A model generated the notes under the pieces. The model saw nothing but the letters and a program-made list of their open reading frames with translations, did no database searches and had not been told where the DNA came from. Of a stretch of 64,000 nt of DNA, positions 54,375 through 63,059 are shown in pieces. The position numbers were made by a program, and so were the translations under genes. Origin of the DNA: Pannonibacter phragmitetus DSM 14782 (GTDB lineage Bacteria; Pseudomonadota; Alphaproteobacteria; Rhizobiales; Stappiaceae); contig NZ_KB908221.1 of assembly GCF_000382365.1 (NCBI RefSeq), forward strand, positions 1-64,000, read 5' to 3'. Position 1 is the first letter of the stretch; each line of letters starts with the position of its first letter.

Positions 54375-55961
54375 CTACCCGTAGATCGCCTCCGGCAGCC
54401 AGGTGGCAAGCTGCGGCACGAACCAGAGGATCACCAGCATCAGCAGCTGGATCAGCACGAAGGGAATGATGCCGAGGTAGATGTCCGAGCTGCGCACGGA
54501 GGCTGGGGCTACACCACGCAGATAGAACAGGGCAAAGCCGAAGGGCGGGGTGAGGAAGGAGGTCTGCAGGTTGACCGCCATCATCACGCCCAGCCAGGCC
54601 GGATGCATGGAACTGCCGTCGGGCATGGGCAGTTGCAGCAGCACCGGGGCAACCAGCGGCACCACGACGAAAACGATCTCCAGAAAATCAAGGAAGAAGC
54701 CCATCACGAACATGACGAGCATGACCGCCAGCATGGCGCCAAGTGCGCCGCCCGGCAGATCCTTCAGCAGGGAGTGCACCAGCTCGTCACCGCCCAGATC
54801 CCGGAACACCAGCGAGAAGAAGGTGGCGCCGATCATGATGGTGAAGACCATGGCAGTGATCTGCGTCGAGGACTGGATGACCGGCGCCAGCACGCCCGAG
54901 CGCAGCACGCGGGCAAGGCAGACGGCAATCCCCCAGGCACCAACAAGACACAGCAGCGCCGCAAGGCCGATGCCGGCCCATTCCAGCGCCCCGATTTCCA
55001 GCCGGGTGATGCGAAGATCCACCACCCGCGACAGGGCAAGCGCTGCCAGCAGGCAGACCGCCCCGGCATAAACCGGCAGGGGCCGCGACACATCGGCCCG
55101 GAAGCCCGCCAAAAGCAGCGCACCCACGGCGCCGACTGCGGCAGCTTCCGTCGGCGTTGCCACACCGGCCAGGATCGAGCCGAGAACGGCGATGATCAGC
55201 GCCAGTGGCGGCACCAGCACGCTGACCAGTTCCTTCAGGCTCACCTTCTGCGGCGCGCCGCCATCCGTTCCGCGCATGGGCGGGGCCTTATGGGGCGACA
55301 GGAAGGCAACGGCCATCTGATAGGCGATGTAAAGGCCGACGAGGCAGAGGCCGGGAATGAGGGCAGCGGCGAAAAGATCGCCCACCGAGAACGGGTCCGG
55401 CGACCAGTTGCCGAGGTTGCGCTGCGCCGTCTGATAGGCGCTGGACAGCTGGTCAGCGAGGAACACCAGCACGATCGACGGCGGAATGATCTGGCCCAGC
55501 GTTCCGGCCGCAGCAATCGAGCCGGTGGCAAGGCGCGGGCTGTAGCCGTTGCGCAGCATGGTCGGCAGGGACAGGAGCCCCATGGTCACCACCGTGGCGC
55601 CGACGATGCCGGTGGAGGCGGCCAGCAGGGCGCCGACAATAGAGACCGAAAGGCCGAGCCCGCCGGGCATCTTGCCGAAGAGGCGGCCCATGGCCTCCAG
55701 CAGATCTTCCGCCACCTTGGAGCGCTCCAGCATGACGCCCATGAAGATGAAGAGCGGCACCGCAATCAGCGTCTCGTTCGTCATGATGCCGAAGATGCGC
55801 AGCGGAATGGCCCCGAGCGACAAGGAAGCACCTGAGAAATGCCCCAGCAGCGCAAAGACGAGAGCAACGCCTGCCAGCGTGAAGGCCACCGGGAAACCGG
55901 CCATCAGGCAGACCACAGCCGTGGCGAACATAAGGATGTCGAGGATGGAAATCAGGTCCAT
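54375..55961 (-). CDS. TRAP transporter large permease (DctM), second set
   Basis: A 528-residue membrane protein with the DctM fold: SLGAIPLRIFGIMTNETLIAVPLFIFMGVMLERSKVAEDLLEAM, GAGLGLSVSIV-like region, STGIVGATVVTMGLLSLPTML, GTLGQIIPPSIVLVFLADQLS and FLDFLEIVFVVVPLVAPVLL. It is about 100 residues longer than standard DctM because of two extra helices in the middle (about 285-360). Forms the transport core with the DctQ subunit nine bases upstream. No second binding protein gene is present, so this pair must share one or use an unlinked one. Confidence 0.93.
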   Translation of the reverse strand: MDLISILDILMFATAVVCLMAGFPVAFTLAGVALVFALLGHFSGASLSLGAIPLRIFGIMTNETLIAVPLFIFMGVMLERSKVAEDLLEAMGRLFGKMPGGLGLSVSIVGALLAASTGIVGATVVTMGLLSLPTMLRNGYSPRLATGSIAAAGTLGQIIPPSIVLVFLADQLSSAYQTAQRNLGNWSPDPFSVGDLFAAALIPGLCLVGLYIAYQMAVAFLSPHKAPPMRGTDGGAPQKVSLKELVSVLVPPLALIIAVLGSILAGVATPTEAAAVGAVGALLLAGFRADVSRPLPVYAGAVCLLAALALSRVVDLRITRLEIGALEWAGIGLAALLCLVGAWGIAVCLARVLRSGVLAPVIQSSTQITAMVFTIMIGATFFSLVFRDLGGDELVHSLLKDLPGGALGAMLAVMLVMFVMGFFLDFLEIVFVVVPLVAPVLLQLPMPDGSSMHPAWLGVMMAVNLQTSFLTPPFGFALFYLRGVAPASVRSSDIYLGIIPFVLIQLLMLVILWFVPQLATWLPEAIYG

Positions 55962-55969
55962 GGTCTGTC

Positions 55970-56503
55970 TCAGCCCTCTTTCCGGGCGAATGTTTCAAGC
56001 GCTGGAGCATTGCCCGAGAGGGCCGCGGCAGCGCGCAGCATCAAGGCCAGGCCCTGCAGCGCCAGCAGCCCGGCATAGACGAGGATCGCCGTCTTCAGCA
56101 CATAAAGCGCCGGAATGCCCGACGTCTCGCGCGAGCCTTCCCGGATCATCCAGGAGATCTGCACGAAGGGCCAGGCGTGCCAGAGGATGACGGCGCACAT
56201 GGGCAGGAGGAACAGGGCACACCCGGCCAGATCCACCAGCGCTTTGCGGGCGGGGCTGGCATCCCGGTAGAACACATCCACCCGCACATGGGCATCAATG
56301 GCCAGCGCATAGGCGGCGGAGAGCAGGAACAGGAAGCCGTGCATGTAGAGGATGCTTTCCTGCACCCAGACCGACCCTGCACCGAACACATACCGCAGGA
56401 TGACCACCGCAAACTGCACCAGCACAATGCCCAGCATCAGCCAGGACACGGCGCGGCCAATCGCCGAATTGAGGGACGTGATCACCTGAGCGGTGCGGAA
56501 CAT
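55970..56503 (-). CDS. TRAP transporter small permease (DctQ), second set
   Basis: About 177 residues with four membrane helices (ISWLMLGIVLVQFAVVILRYVFG, ILYMHGFLFLLSAAYALA) and the DctQ hallmark HVRVDVFYRDASPARKALVD after helix 2. Stabilises DctM. ATG at 56503 chosen because it begins the normal N-terminus. It follows the extended DctM gene by 78 bases and is likely in one transcript with it. Confidence 0.92.
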   Translation of the reverse strand: MFRTAQVITSLNSAIGRAVSWLMLGIVLVQFAVVILRYVFGAGSVWVQESILYMHGFLFLLSAAYALAIDAHVRVDVFYRDASPARKALVDLAGCALFLLPMCAVILWHAWPFVQISWMIREGSRETSGIPALYVLKTAILVYAGLLALQGLALMLRAAAALSGNAPALETFARKEG

Positions 56504-56581
56504 CGCGGAGCCTTTTCGGAAAAGCAAAGGGCGGGGAAGACCATCAGCCATCCCCGCCCTGCTTTCGTCAATAGCCAGCTG

Positions 56582-59248
56582 TCAGAAATTCAGCGAGACA
56601 TCCCGGTGTTTCGACAGGCACGGCGCCAGCGCCACCGCAACGTCACGCGGCAGGCGCGGCAGCTGGCGCAGGCCTATGGTGCCGCTGGTGGCAGCATCAT
56701 AGGCGCTGATCTTCGGCAGCAACTCGTCAAAGGCGCGCTGGCGCCACGCGAGATCTTGCTTGAGCGCGGCGATGGAGTTGTCCAGCTCGGCCACAGCTGC
56801 CTGCGGATCGGGCGCATTGGAGCGCATGATCTTGCGGGCCTCGTTGATCCCCTTGCGGATCTCGGCCGTGCCCTCCAGTGCGGAAACCTCGCTGCGCAGC
56901 AGGTCGATCTGCTCCAGCGCCTCGGGCAAAGGCTTGGAGATGACCGCGTCCTGCAGGGCCGTGAACTTCTGCTCCATTTCCTGCAGGGCAGGTGCGGCCT
57001 GAAGCGCGGCGGTCACCTTCATCACAGGCTCGGAGGCATTGTCCACAAGGCGGCGGTAGGCGAGACGGGCCTTGTTCTCAGCATCCTGCACCAGCGCAAA
57101 GGCATCATGATCTGCCGTCCAGTTGGCCGGGATCTTCGCCAGCAGCGCATCATGCGCCGCCTGCAACTCTGCCATTTCCGCCTTTGCGTCTTCTCCCCGC
57201 TCCGCAGAATAGATGCCGGTCGGACCGGAGCGCGAAATGATCACCTCCAGTTCCTTGATTTCACGCTCGATCTTGCGCGCATCCCGCTCGATGGCCCGCA
57301 CCTGAATCTGCAGCGGACGGTAGGTAACTGCGGCCTGCGTGACGGCAGCCACAGCCGCATCGATCTCCGCCATCTGCGGAAGGGCCTTCCCGGCATTCTG
57401 CAAGCCGGATTTCAGTTCCTGCTGCAGATCGGACGGCAGATAGCTGACATCCGTTCCCTTGAGCTGACTGATGGCGGCGGTGATCGCAGCGCCATTCTGG
57501 CGGAACTGCTGGCTGGTGTAGGTCTCGATGCAATATTGCAGACGCGGGTTCTTCGGCGGCGGTGCAGTCTCGGACAGCAGCGAGGACCGGTTCGGCAGAT
57601 AGTTGACGATCTGCGGATAGAAACCGACGATTGTCAGCGCCAGCAACTGAATGCCGATGAAGGCCAGAACCCCCTTGTAGATCTGCACTGTCTTCACCAC
57701 AGCCGGAGCCACGCCGCGCAGATAGAAGAGCGCGAAGCCGAAGGGCGGGGTGAGGAAGGAGGTCTGCAGGTTGAGGCCGAACATCACGCCCAGCCAGACG
57801 GCCGTCACGTTGGCGGACGGATCTGCCAGCAGGATCGGCGCAACAATCGGCACCACCACCACGGCAATTTCGATGAAGTCGAGGAAGAAGCCGAGGATGA
57901 AGACAACCAGCATGACCATGAAGAACTGGGCCCAGAAGCCGCCGGGCAGGCCTTGCAGGAAGTCCTTGACAAGATCCTCACCGCCAAAGGCGCGGAAAGC
58001 CGATGTCAGCATGGCCGCGCCAATCAGGATGATGAACACGAGGCACGAGCCCTTGGCCGTCTCGATCATCACCTCGCGCAGGGTGTTGTCCGTCACCATC
58101 GTGCGCCAGCCGCTCCAGATCACGGCAAAGACAAGCATCGAAACGGCGATGGCACCAAGGACGATGCCGGTCGTATCGCCATTGGCGAAGACCCGCTTGA
58201 TATTGGTGTCATAGAAGCTGACGGCGACGGCAATGCCCAGAAGCGCCAGAATGGCAATAATCGCCGGCGTATAGACGCCCTTGCCCTTGCCGTCCTGCAG
58301 CCGGTAGCCAGCCATGATCATGGCACCGATGGCACCGACAGCGCCGGCCTGGTTGACCGTGGCGATGCCGGCCATGATCGAGCCGAGCACCAGCACGATC
58401 AGCGCGAGCGGCGGCACCAGCGTGATGAACACCTGGAACAGGAACTGCCGGTCCATCTTGCCCTCGCTGCGCACCGCAGGCGCAGCCTTGGGGTTGATGA
58501 GCGCAAAGCCAAGCATGAACAGCACGTAGAGGCCCACGAGCAGCAGACCGGGCAGGATGGCACCGAGGAACAGCTCGCCCGCGCTGGTGGAGGCGATGGC
58601 AAGGTCAGACGGCATCTGGCCGGCGCCATTGGCATCGCGGAAGAGGGCCTGACGCAGGTTGCCGGCCTGATCGACGCTGGAGGACAGCTGGTCCGCCAGA
58701 ATGATCAGCACGATGGAGGGCGGAATGATCTGGCCCAGCGTGCCGGAGGCGGCGATCGTACCGGTGGCCAGAGGCACCGAGTAGTTGTTGCGCATCATCG
58801 CAGGCAGCGAGATGAGCCCCATGGCCACGACTGTGGCACCGACAATGCCGGTGGTGGCGGCGAGCAGCGCACCCACCAGGATGACCGAAATGCCCAGACC
58901 GCCCGGCACCGGCCCGAACAGCCGCGCCATGGTGATCAGCAGGTCCTCGGCGATCTTCGACCGCTGCAGCATGATGCCCATGAAGATGAACAGCGGGATG
59001 GCTATGAGCGTGTCCCGCTCGGCCTCCCAGTAAATGCCGCGGAAGTTGGTAACGCCCGCGCTCAGCCATTGGCTTGGGCCGCCATGGGCGAAATAGGCAT
59101 CGGTATTGCCGGCAAACAGATAGCCTGCGCCCGCAGCCAGGCCGATGGAGATGATTGCCGATCCTGGCAGGGCAAAGGCGACGGGAAAGCCCGAGCCAAG
59201 CGCCGCCGCCATCAGGACGATCAGCAGAATAAGGAAAAACAGTTCCAT
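56582..59248 (-). CDS. TRAP transporter large permease (DctM) with long C-terminal helical extension
   Basis: About 888 residues, twice the usual length. Residues 1-550 are a DctM permease: LIAIPLFIFMGIMLQRSKIAEDLL, ATTGIVGATVVAMGLISLPAMM, GTLGQIIPPSIVLIILADQLSS, FLDFIEIAVVVVPIVAPILL. From about residue 550 on (after VNYLPNRSS) a hydrophilic 335-residue tail follows, rich in A, E, K, L and Q with heptad-like spacing (RAIERDARKIEREIKELEVI, AEMAELQAAHDALLAKI, ALEQIDLLRSEVSALEGT), implying coiled coils. The codon use is uniform and no frameshift is visible, so it is one protein. Middle gene of the dctP-dctQ-dctM set. The tail's role is unknown. Confidence 0.9.
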   Translation of the reverse strand: MELFFLILLIVLMAAALGSGFPVAFALPGSAIISIGLAAGAGYLFAGNTDAYFAHGGPSQWLSAGVTNFRGIYWEAERDTLIAIPLFIFMGIMLQRSKIAEDLLITMARLFGPVPGGLGISVILVGALLAATTGIVGATVVAMGLISLPAMMRNNYSVPLATGTIAASGTLGQIIPPSIVLIILADQLSSSVDQAGNLRQALFRDANGAGQMPSDLAIASTSAGELFLGAILPGLLLVGLYVLFMLGFALINPKAAPAVRSEGKMDRQFLFQVFITLVPPLALIVLVLGSIMAGIATVNQAGAVGAIGAMIMAGYRLQDGKGKGVYTPAIIAILALLGIAVAVSFYDTNIKRVFANGDTTGIVLGAIAVSMLVFAVIWSGWRTMVTDNTLREVMIETAKGSCLVFIILIGAAMLTSAFRAFGGEDLVKDFLQGLPGGFWAQFFMVMLVVFILGFFLDFIEIAVVVVPIVAPILLADPSANVTAVWLGVMFGLNLQTSFLTPPFGFALFYLRGVAPAVVKTVQIYKGVLAFIGIQLLALTIVGFYPQIVNYLPNRSSLLSETAPPPKNPRLQYCIETYTSQQFRQNGAAITAAISQLKGTDVSYLPSDLQQELKSGLQNAGKALPQMAEIDAAVAAVTQAAVTYRPLQIQVRAIERDARKIEREIKELEVIISRSGPTGIYSAERGEDAKAEMAELQAAHDALLAKIPANWTADHDAFALVQDAENKARLAYRRLVDNASEPVMKVTAALQAAPALQEMEQKFTALQDAVISKPLPEALEQIDLLRSEVSALEGTAEIRKGINEARKIMRSNAPDPQAAVAELDNSIAALKQDLAWRQRAFDELLPKISAYDAATSGTIGLRQLPRLPRDVAVALAPCLSKHRDVSLNF

Positions 59249-59267
59249 AGGTGCAAATCCTGCTGGG

Positions 59268-60275
59268 TCAGTGCTTGATGGAGCCGGAAAGTTCGCGGCG
59301 GCCGGGTTCGCCGCGCATGTCCGCCACGGCAGCAAACAGATAGCTGACGAACTGGATCATCATCGTCACGGCGAAGACACCAAGGAAGCCCGCCATCAGA
59401 TACTTCACATAAAGGCCGAAGCCTGCCTGTGTCGTCTCATAGGAGAGCATGGGGCTGTTGATGATCGACTGCCTTGATCCCAGACCGAAGTAGAGAATGG
59501 TCCAGCAGAACACCATGCCGAAGGCGATGGCACCAAAGGCATTGGCAAAGCCCTTCGCCGTCTCGCCGAAGCCGGCATAAAGCACATCCACACGCACATG
59601 CCCTTCTTCAAGGAGCGTGTAGGCGGAGGCGAACAGGAACAGCGCCGCATACCAGAAGCGCACGAGGTCGGACAGGAACGCCTGTTCATAGGAAAAGACG
59701 AAGCGGCCCAGCACGATCAGAAGCTGGGATACCACCACCAGCAGGGCCAGCCAGTAGAACCCGAGAGTCCGCGTGACGGCCGCAAGCAGAACCGACAAGG
59801 CGATGAGCGGCATGTGGACATAGCCGCCGCGGAACTGCGCGCGCCCCAGATCACTTGCCAGCTGATTGCCTACCACAGCCTCCAGAACGCCTTCGACCCG
59901 CAGGAAAGAGATCGTTGTGTCGGCAATCCCGACGATGACCACCGCCCAGAATGCCCAGCGGATCAGGAAAGCGTTCAGCCTGTTGATACGCTCGCTGTCG
60001 GCGCGCAGTCCGGGGGAACGGGGATAAAGCACATAGGCCACAGCCAGAAGCGCCAGAACGGCATAAAGGCCGGTCTGCATCTGCGCACCGGCCGATCCGG
60101 TTCCGGGCCCGGGAAAACCCTGCCAGTAGGTGAGGTAGTTGTTGATCAGGAAGGCAGTCATGACTGCCAGATTGATCCAACCGAACAGCCGGATGGCAAG
60201 AACACCACCGGTCCGGGATTCCAGCGCACGCGCAGTCTCAGCAGCGGCGCCTTGAACCGGGTTCAAGGCCGTCAT
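59268..60275 (-). CDS. TRAP transporter small permease (large DctQ form)
   Basis: About 335 residues, much longer than ordinary DctQ (150-200). Seven or so helices: an N-terminal four-helix part (INLAVMTAFLINNYLTYWQGF ... VAYVLYP ... WAFWAVVIVGIADTTISFL) precedes a DctQ-like C-terminal half with the marker HVRVDVLYAGFGETAKGFANAFG. This form is seen with the mannitol/chloroaromatic-type TRAP group. ATG at 60275 has GAGG upstream; a TTG at 60293 is less likely. It is separated from dctP by 85 bases with a strong hairpin. Confidence 0.9.
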   Translation of the reverse strand: MTALNPVQGAAAETARALESRTGGVLAIRLFGWINLAVMTAFLINNYLTYWQGFPGPGTGSAGAQMQTGLYAVLALLAVAYVLYPRSPGLRADSERINRLNAFLIRWAFWAVVIVGIADTTISFLRVEGVLEAVVGNQLASDLGRAQFRGGYVHMPLIALSVLLAAVTRTLGFYWLALLVVVSQLLIVLGRFVFSYEQAFLSDLVRFWYAALFLFASAYTLLEEGHVRVDVLYAGFGETAKGFANAFGAIAFGMVFCWTILYFGLGSRQSIINSPMLSYETTQAGFGLYVKYLMAGFLGVFAVTMMIQFVSYLFAAVADMRGEPGRRELSGSIKH

Positions 60276-60312
60276 CGTCAAACGCCTCGTCAAAAAAGGT
60301 TTGAACCAGGAA

Positions 60313-60336
60313 GGGGGCGGGGCTAGCCCCGCCCCC
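60313..60336 (-). promoter_or_regulatory. intercistronic hairpin after dctP
   Basis: Ten-base perfect stem GGGGGCGGGG / CCCCGCCCCC around CTAG, between the dctP stop and the dctQ start. No T-run. Expected to stabilise the dctP message or attenuate read-through. Confidence 0.75.
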
Positions 60337-60360
60337 CGGTCAGGTGGACGCCAGTGGCGG

Positions 60361-61461
60361 TCAGACCTTGATGCCGAGCACGCGGTTGCGCTGCACCGTG
60401 TAGCCGGTGTCAGCCAGAAGCATCCAGCGGCCCACTTCCGAACGGGCCTTCACGAAGCTTTCGTGAACGCGCTTGGTCAGGTCGCCGTGCTGGATGGTCT
60501 CCTCGAACACTGCTGCCGATGCATCGCCGAAGGCGTCATAGACTTCGTCGGAGAACTGCTTCAGCACGACGCCATGCTCATTGATGAGCTTGTCGAGATA
60601 GGCACCGTTGAAGCCGTTCGCCTCTGCCATCGAGAAAGCATTTTCCTCGTTGCAGGCTGCCTCGACGATCATCTGGTCGATCTTCGACAGCTTGGAGAAC
60701 CAGGACTTGTTGCAGCCCAGCGCCAGCATGGAGCCCGGCTCATGCATGCCCGGATAGTAGTAGTATTTGGCGGCTTCGTAGAACTTCATGAAATAGTCGT
60801 TCCACGGGCCGACCCACTCGGTCGCATCGACGGCGCCGGAGACGAGGTTTTCGTAGATCTGGCCGCCCGGCAGGGACACCGGCGAGGCACCCAGCTTGGC
60901 CATGACGTCGCCGCCAAGGCCCGGAATGCGCATCTTCAGACCCTTGAGATCGTCGGCAGTTTCAATTTCCTTGTTGAACCAGCCGCCCATCTGCACGCCG
61001 GTGTTGCCGGCGTTGAAGTTCTTGAGGCCAAACTGGTCAGCCAGCTCGTCCCACAGTTCCTGGCCGCCGCCAACCTTGATCCAGGCGTCGATTTCGGCAT
61101 AGGTCAGGCCGAACGGAACCGCCGTGAAATAGGACCACGCCGGGTGCTTGCCCTTCCAGTAATAGTCGGCACCGATATAGGCCTGTGCGTTGCCCGAGGC
61201 CACTTCGTCGAAGGCATCGAATGCACCGACGCGCTCACCGGCGGCGAAGTACTGCACGTTGATGCGGCCTTCAGTCAGCTCGGCGATACGGGCCGCCAGG
61301 CGCTGCGCGGAAACACCAAGGCCCGGCATGTCGCGCGGCCAGGTGGATACGATCACCATGTCGGTGCGGGACTGCGCAATTGCCGGAGCGGCAAGCGTGG
61401 TGGCGGCAGCAATACCGCCTGCGCCAATGCCAGCCTTCTTGATAAACGAACGACGATCCAT
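60361..61461 (-). CDS. TRAP transporter substrate-binding protein (DctP), Tat-exported
   Basis: About 366 residues. The N-terminus DRRSFIKKAGIGAGGIAAATTLAAPAIAQ has a twin-arginine motif (RRSFIKK), so export is likely folded through Tat. The mature part is a DctP fold: VSTWPRDMPGLGVSAQRLAARI, GNAQAYIGADYYWKGKHPAWSYFTAVPFGL, LKMRIPGLGGDVMAKLGASPVSLPGGQIYENLVSGAVDATEWVGPWNDY. The conserved arginine in KMRIPG binds a carboxylate. Relatives bind 2-oxo acids or aromatic acids. GGGAGGA before the ATG. First gene of the TRAP operon. Confidence 0.94.
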   Translation of the reverse strand: MDRRSFIKKAGIGAGGIAAATTLAAPAIAQSRTDMVIVSTWPRDMPGLGVSAQRLAARIAELTEGRINVQYFAAGERVGAFDAFDEVASGNAQAYIGADYYWKGKHPAWSYFTAVPFGLTYAEIDAWIKVGGGQELWDELADQFGLKNFNAGNTGVQMGGWFNKEIETADDLKGLKMRIPGLGGDVMAKLGASPVSLPGGQIYENLVSGAVDATEWVGPWNDYFMKFYEAAKYYYYPGMHEPGSMLALGCNKSWFSKLSKIDQMIVEAACNEENAFSMAEANGFNGAYLDKLINEHGVVLKQFSDEVYDAFGDASAAVFEETIQHGDLTKRVHESFVKARSEVGRWMLLADTGYTVQRNRVLGIKV

Positions 61462-61573
61462 AACGATATCCTCCCAGATATGGCGAGTGCTCAGCCACTT
61501 TGGAGCCTTGCACTGACACCTGTCTGTGTCTAGGTGATCCTTTGAATGAGGCGCTAGTCGTGTTTCTGCGCAT

Positions 61574-61597
61574 CTTTTCCGTAGTACTACTGAAAAG
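61574..61597. promoter_or_regulatory. palindromic operator candidate between dctP and the NarL-type system
   Basis: A perfect 10-base palindrome GTAGTACTAC (61581-61590) is framed one base out by CTTTTC and GAAAAG, making a 24-base near-perfect symmetric site. It is 113 bases before dctP and 64 before the kinase gene, a position suited to activating dctP and self-control. Confidence 0.6.
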
Positions 61598-61660
61598 ACG
61601 CTGCTTTCCGGCAATTTTATTGCCGCAAGCGGGTCACTTCCGGAATGCAGGGGGCCACTG

Positions 61661-63028
61661 GTGACGTTCAAAACAAAACTGCTCCTCATCACCATCCTGC
61701 CCCTTGTAGCTGTCTCGGGGCTGATTGGCGGCATCACCTTCTTTCAGGCCTCACGCCTGATTGAGGCCCAGACCCGCGCCGTGGAGGAGCGGATTCTGTC
61801 CAGCAAGCGGCAGGAGGTTCAGAACGCCGTCTCGCTGGCACTGACCTCAATCCAGAAGCTCTACGAAGAGGAACACGGCGGGCGCGAGGCTGCACAAACG
61901 GAAGCAAAACGCATCCTCAATGACATCACCTTCGGCGAAGACGGCTATTTCTTCGTCTATCTGCGCGACGGCACCAACATCGTACATCCCAAACTGGCCA
62001 ATCTTGTCGGCGGCAAATGGTGGGATCTGCAGGACCCGGAAGGCAATTACGTCATCCGCAATCTCATGGCCGCAGCCGAGGCCGGCGGCGGCTTTCACCG
62101 CTATGTCTGGGACAAGCCGAGTGCAGGCATGAATGCCGAAAAGCTTGGCTATGCCGTGATGCTGGACAAGTGGGGCTGGATGGTCGGCACCGGCCTCTAC
62201 ATCGATGACATCGCCCGGGAAGTGGCTATCGTCCGGGCCGATTTCACCGCCAACGTGCAGCAGACGGTGCTCGTGATCTTCCTGATCACCATGGTCGCCA
62301 TCCTCCTGAGCCTGACCGCTGTGGCCACGGTCAGCTTCTCGGAGCAGAAATTCGCGGACGGCAAGCTGAAGGAACTGACCCACCGGATCGTCGATGTGCA
62401 GGAGCAGGAGCGCAAGCGCGTGTCGAGCGAGCTGCATGACAGCATCTCCCAGCTGCTCGTCTCCGTGCGCTATGGCATCGAGATGCTGCATTCCCGCAGC
62501 CCCGGCAGCGGCGAAATGCAGACCCAGGCCGAGCGCTGCCTGCGCATTCTGGACGAGGCAATTGGCGAGGTGCGGCGCATCTCCAAGGATCTGCGTCCAA
62601 GCATTCTGGACGACATGGGCCTGTCGGCAGCCCTCACCAGCCTTGCCAAGGATTTCGAGGCGCAGTCCGGCATCACTGTCGGCATCTCGGCCGACCGGTG
62701 CCGCAACCGCCTGCCCGATTCGGCGAAGACGGCGCTGTACCGCGTGGTGCAGGAAGCGCTGACCAATGTGGCCCGGCACTCGGCCGCAGCACAGGTCAGC
62801 ATCCGCCTGGTGACGGGGGAACGGTCGCTGACGCTGACAATCGAGGACGATGGCGTCGGCATCCCCCTGCCCTTGCCCCAGCTTGGTGGCCTGGGCATCC
62901 GCAACATGCGCGAACGCATAGAGACACATGGCGGCACCATGGTAATGTCACGGGTGGGTGCCCAGGGCACCATGATCCGGGTAACCATGCCCATGCTGCC
63001 GGACGAAGAAAACCGGACAGCCGCATGA
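61661..63028 (+). CDS. membrane sensor histidine kinase with single Cache domain (NarX/DegS type)
   Basis: A 455-residue sensor. Two membrane helices (LLLITILPLVAVSGLIGGITFF and VQQTVLVIFLITMVAILLSLTAVATV) enclose a periplasmic single-Cache domain with DITFGEDGYFFVYLRDGTNIVHPKLANLVGGKWW and KWGWMVGTGLYIDDI, which typically binds small organic acids. A HisKA_3 dimerisation helix follows (ERKRVSSELHDSISQLL, phospho-histidine in ELHDS) and an HATPase domain (VQEALTNVARHS, IEDDGVGIP, LGIRNMRERIETHGG). Starts with GTG. Pair with the regulator 31 bases downstream; divergent from dctP, so it probably senses the TRAP substrate. Confidence 0.93.
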   Translation: MTFKTKLLLITILPLVAVSGLIGGITFFQASRLIEAQTRAVEERILSSKRQEVQNAVSLALTSIQKLYEEEHGGREAAQTEAKRILNDITFGEDGYFFVYLRDGTNIVHPKLANLVGGKWWDLQDPEGNYVIRNLMAAAEAGGGFHRYVWDKPSAGMNAEKLGYAVMLDKWGWMVGTGLYIDDIAREVAIVRADFTANVQQTVLVIFLITMVAILLSLTAVATVSFSEQKFADGKLKELTHRIVDVQEQERKRVSSELHDSISQLLVSVRYGIEMLHSRSPGSGEMQTQAERCLRILDEAIGEVRRISKDLRPSILDDMGLSAALTSLAKDFEAQSGITVGISADRCRNRLPDSAKTALYRVVQEALTNVARHSAAAQVSIRLVTGERSLTLTIEDDGVGIPLPLPQLGGLGIRNMRERIETHGGTMVMSRVGAQGTMIRVTMPMLPDEENRTAA

Positions 63029-63059
63029 GCCGCTGTGGCCCGAGCAGGAGAGACGCTGC

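Noticed and set aside
56177..59278. Long rightward open frame (about 1,033 codons) opposite the TRAP permease genes
   Set aside because: Composition (H, R, Q, D rich) and exact antisense position to clearly recognisable DctQ and DctM proteins mark it as a shadow.
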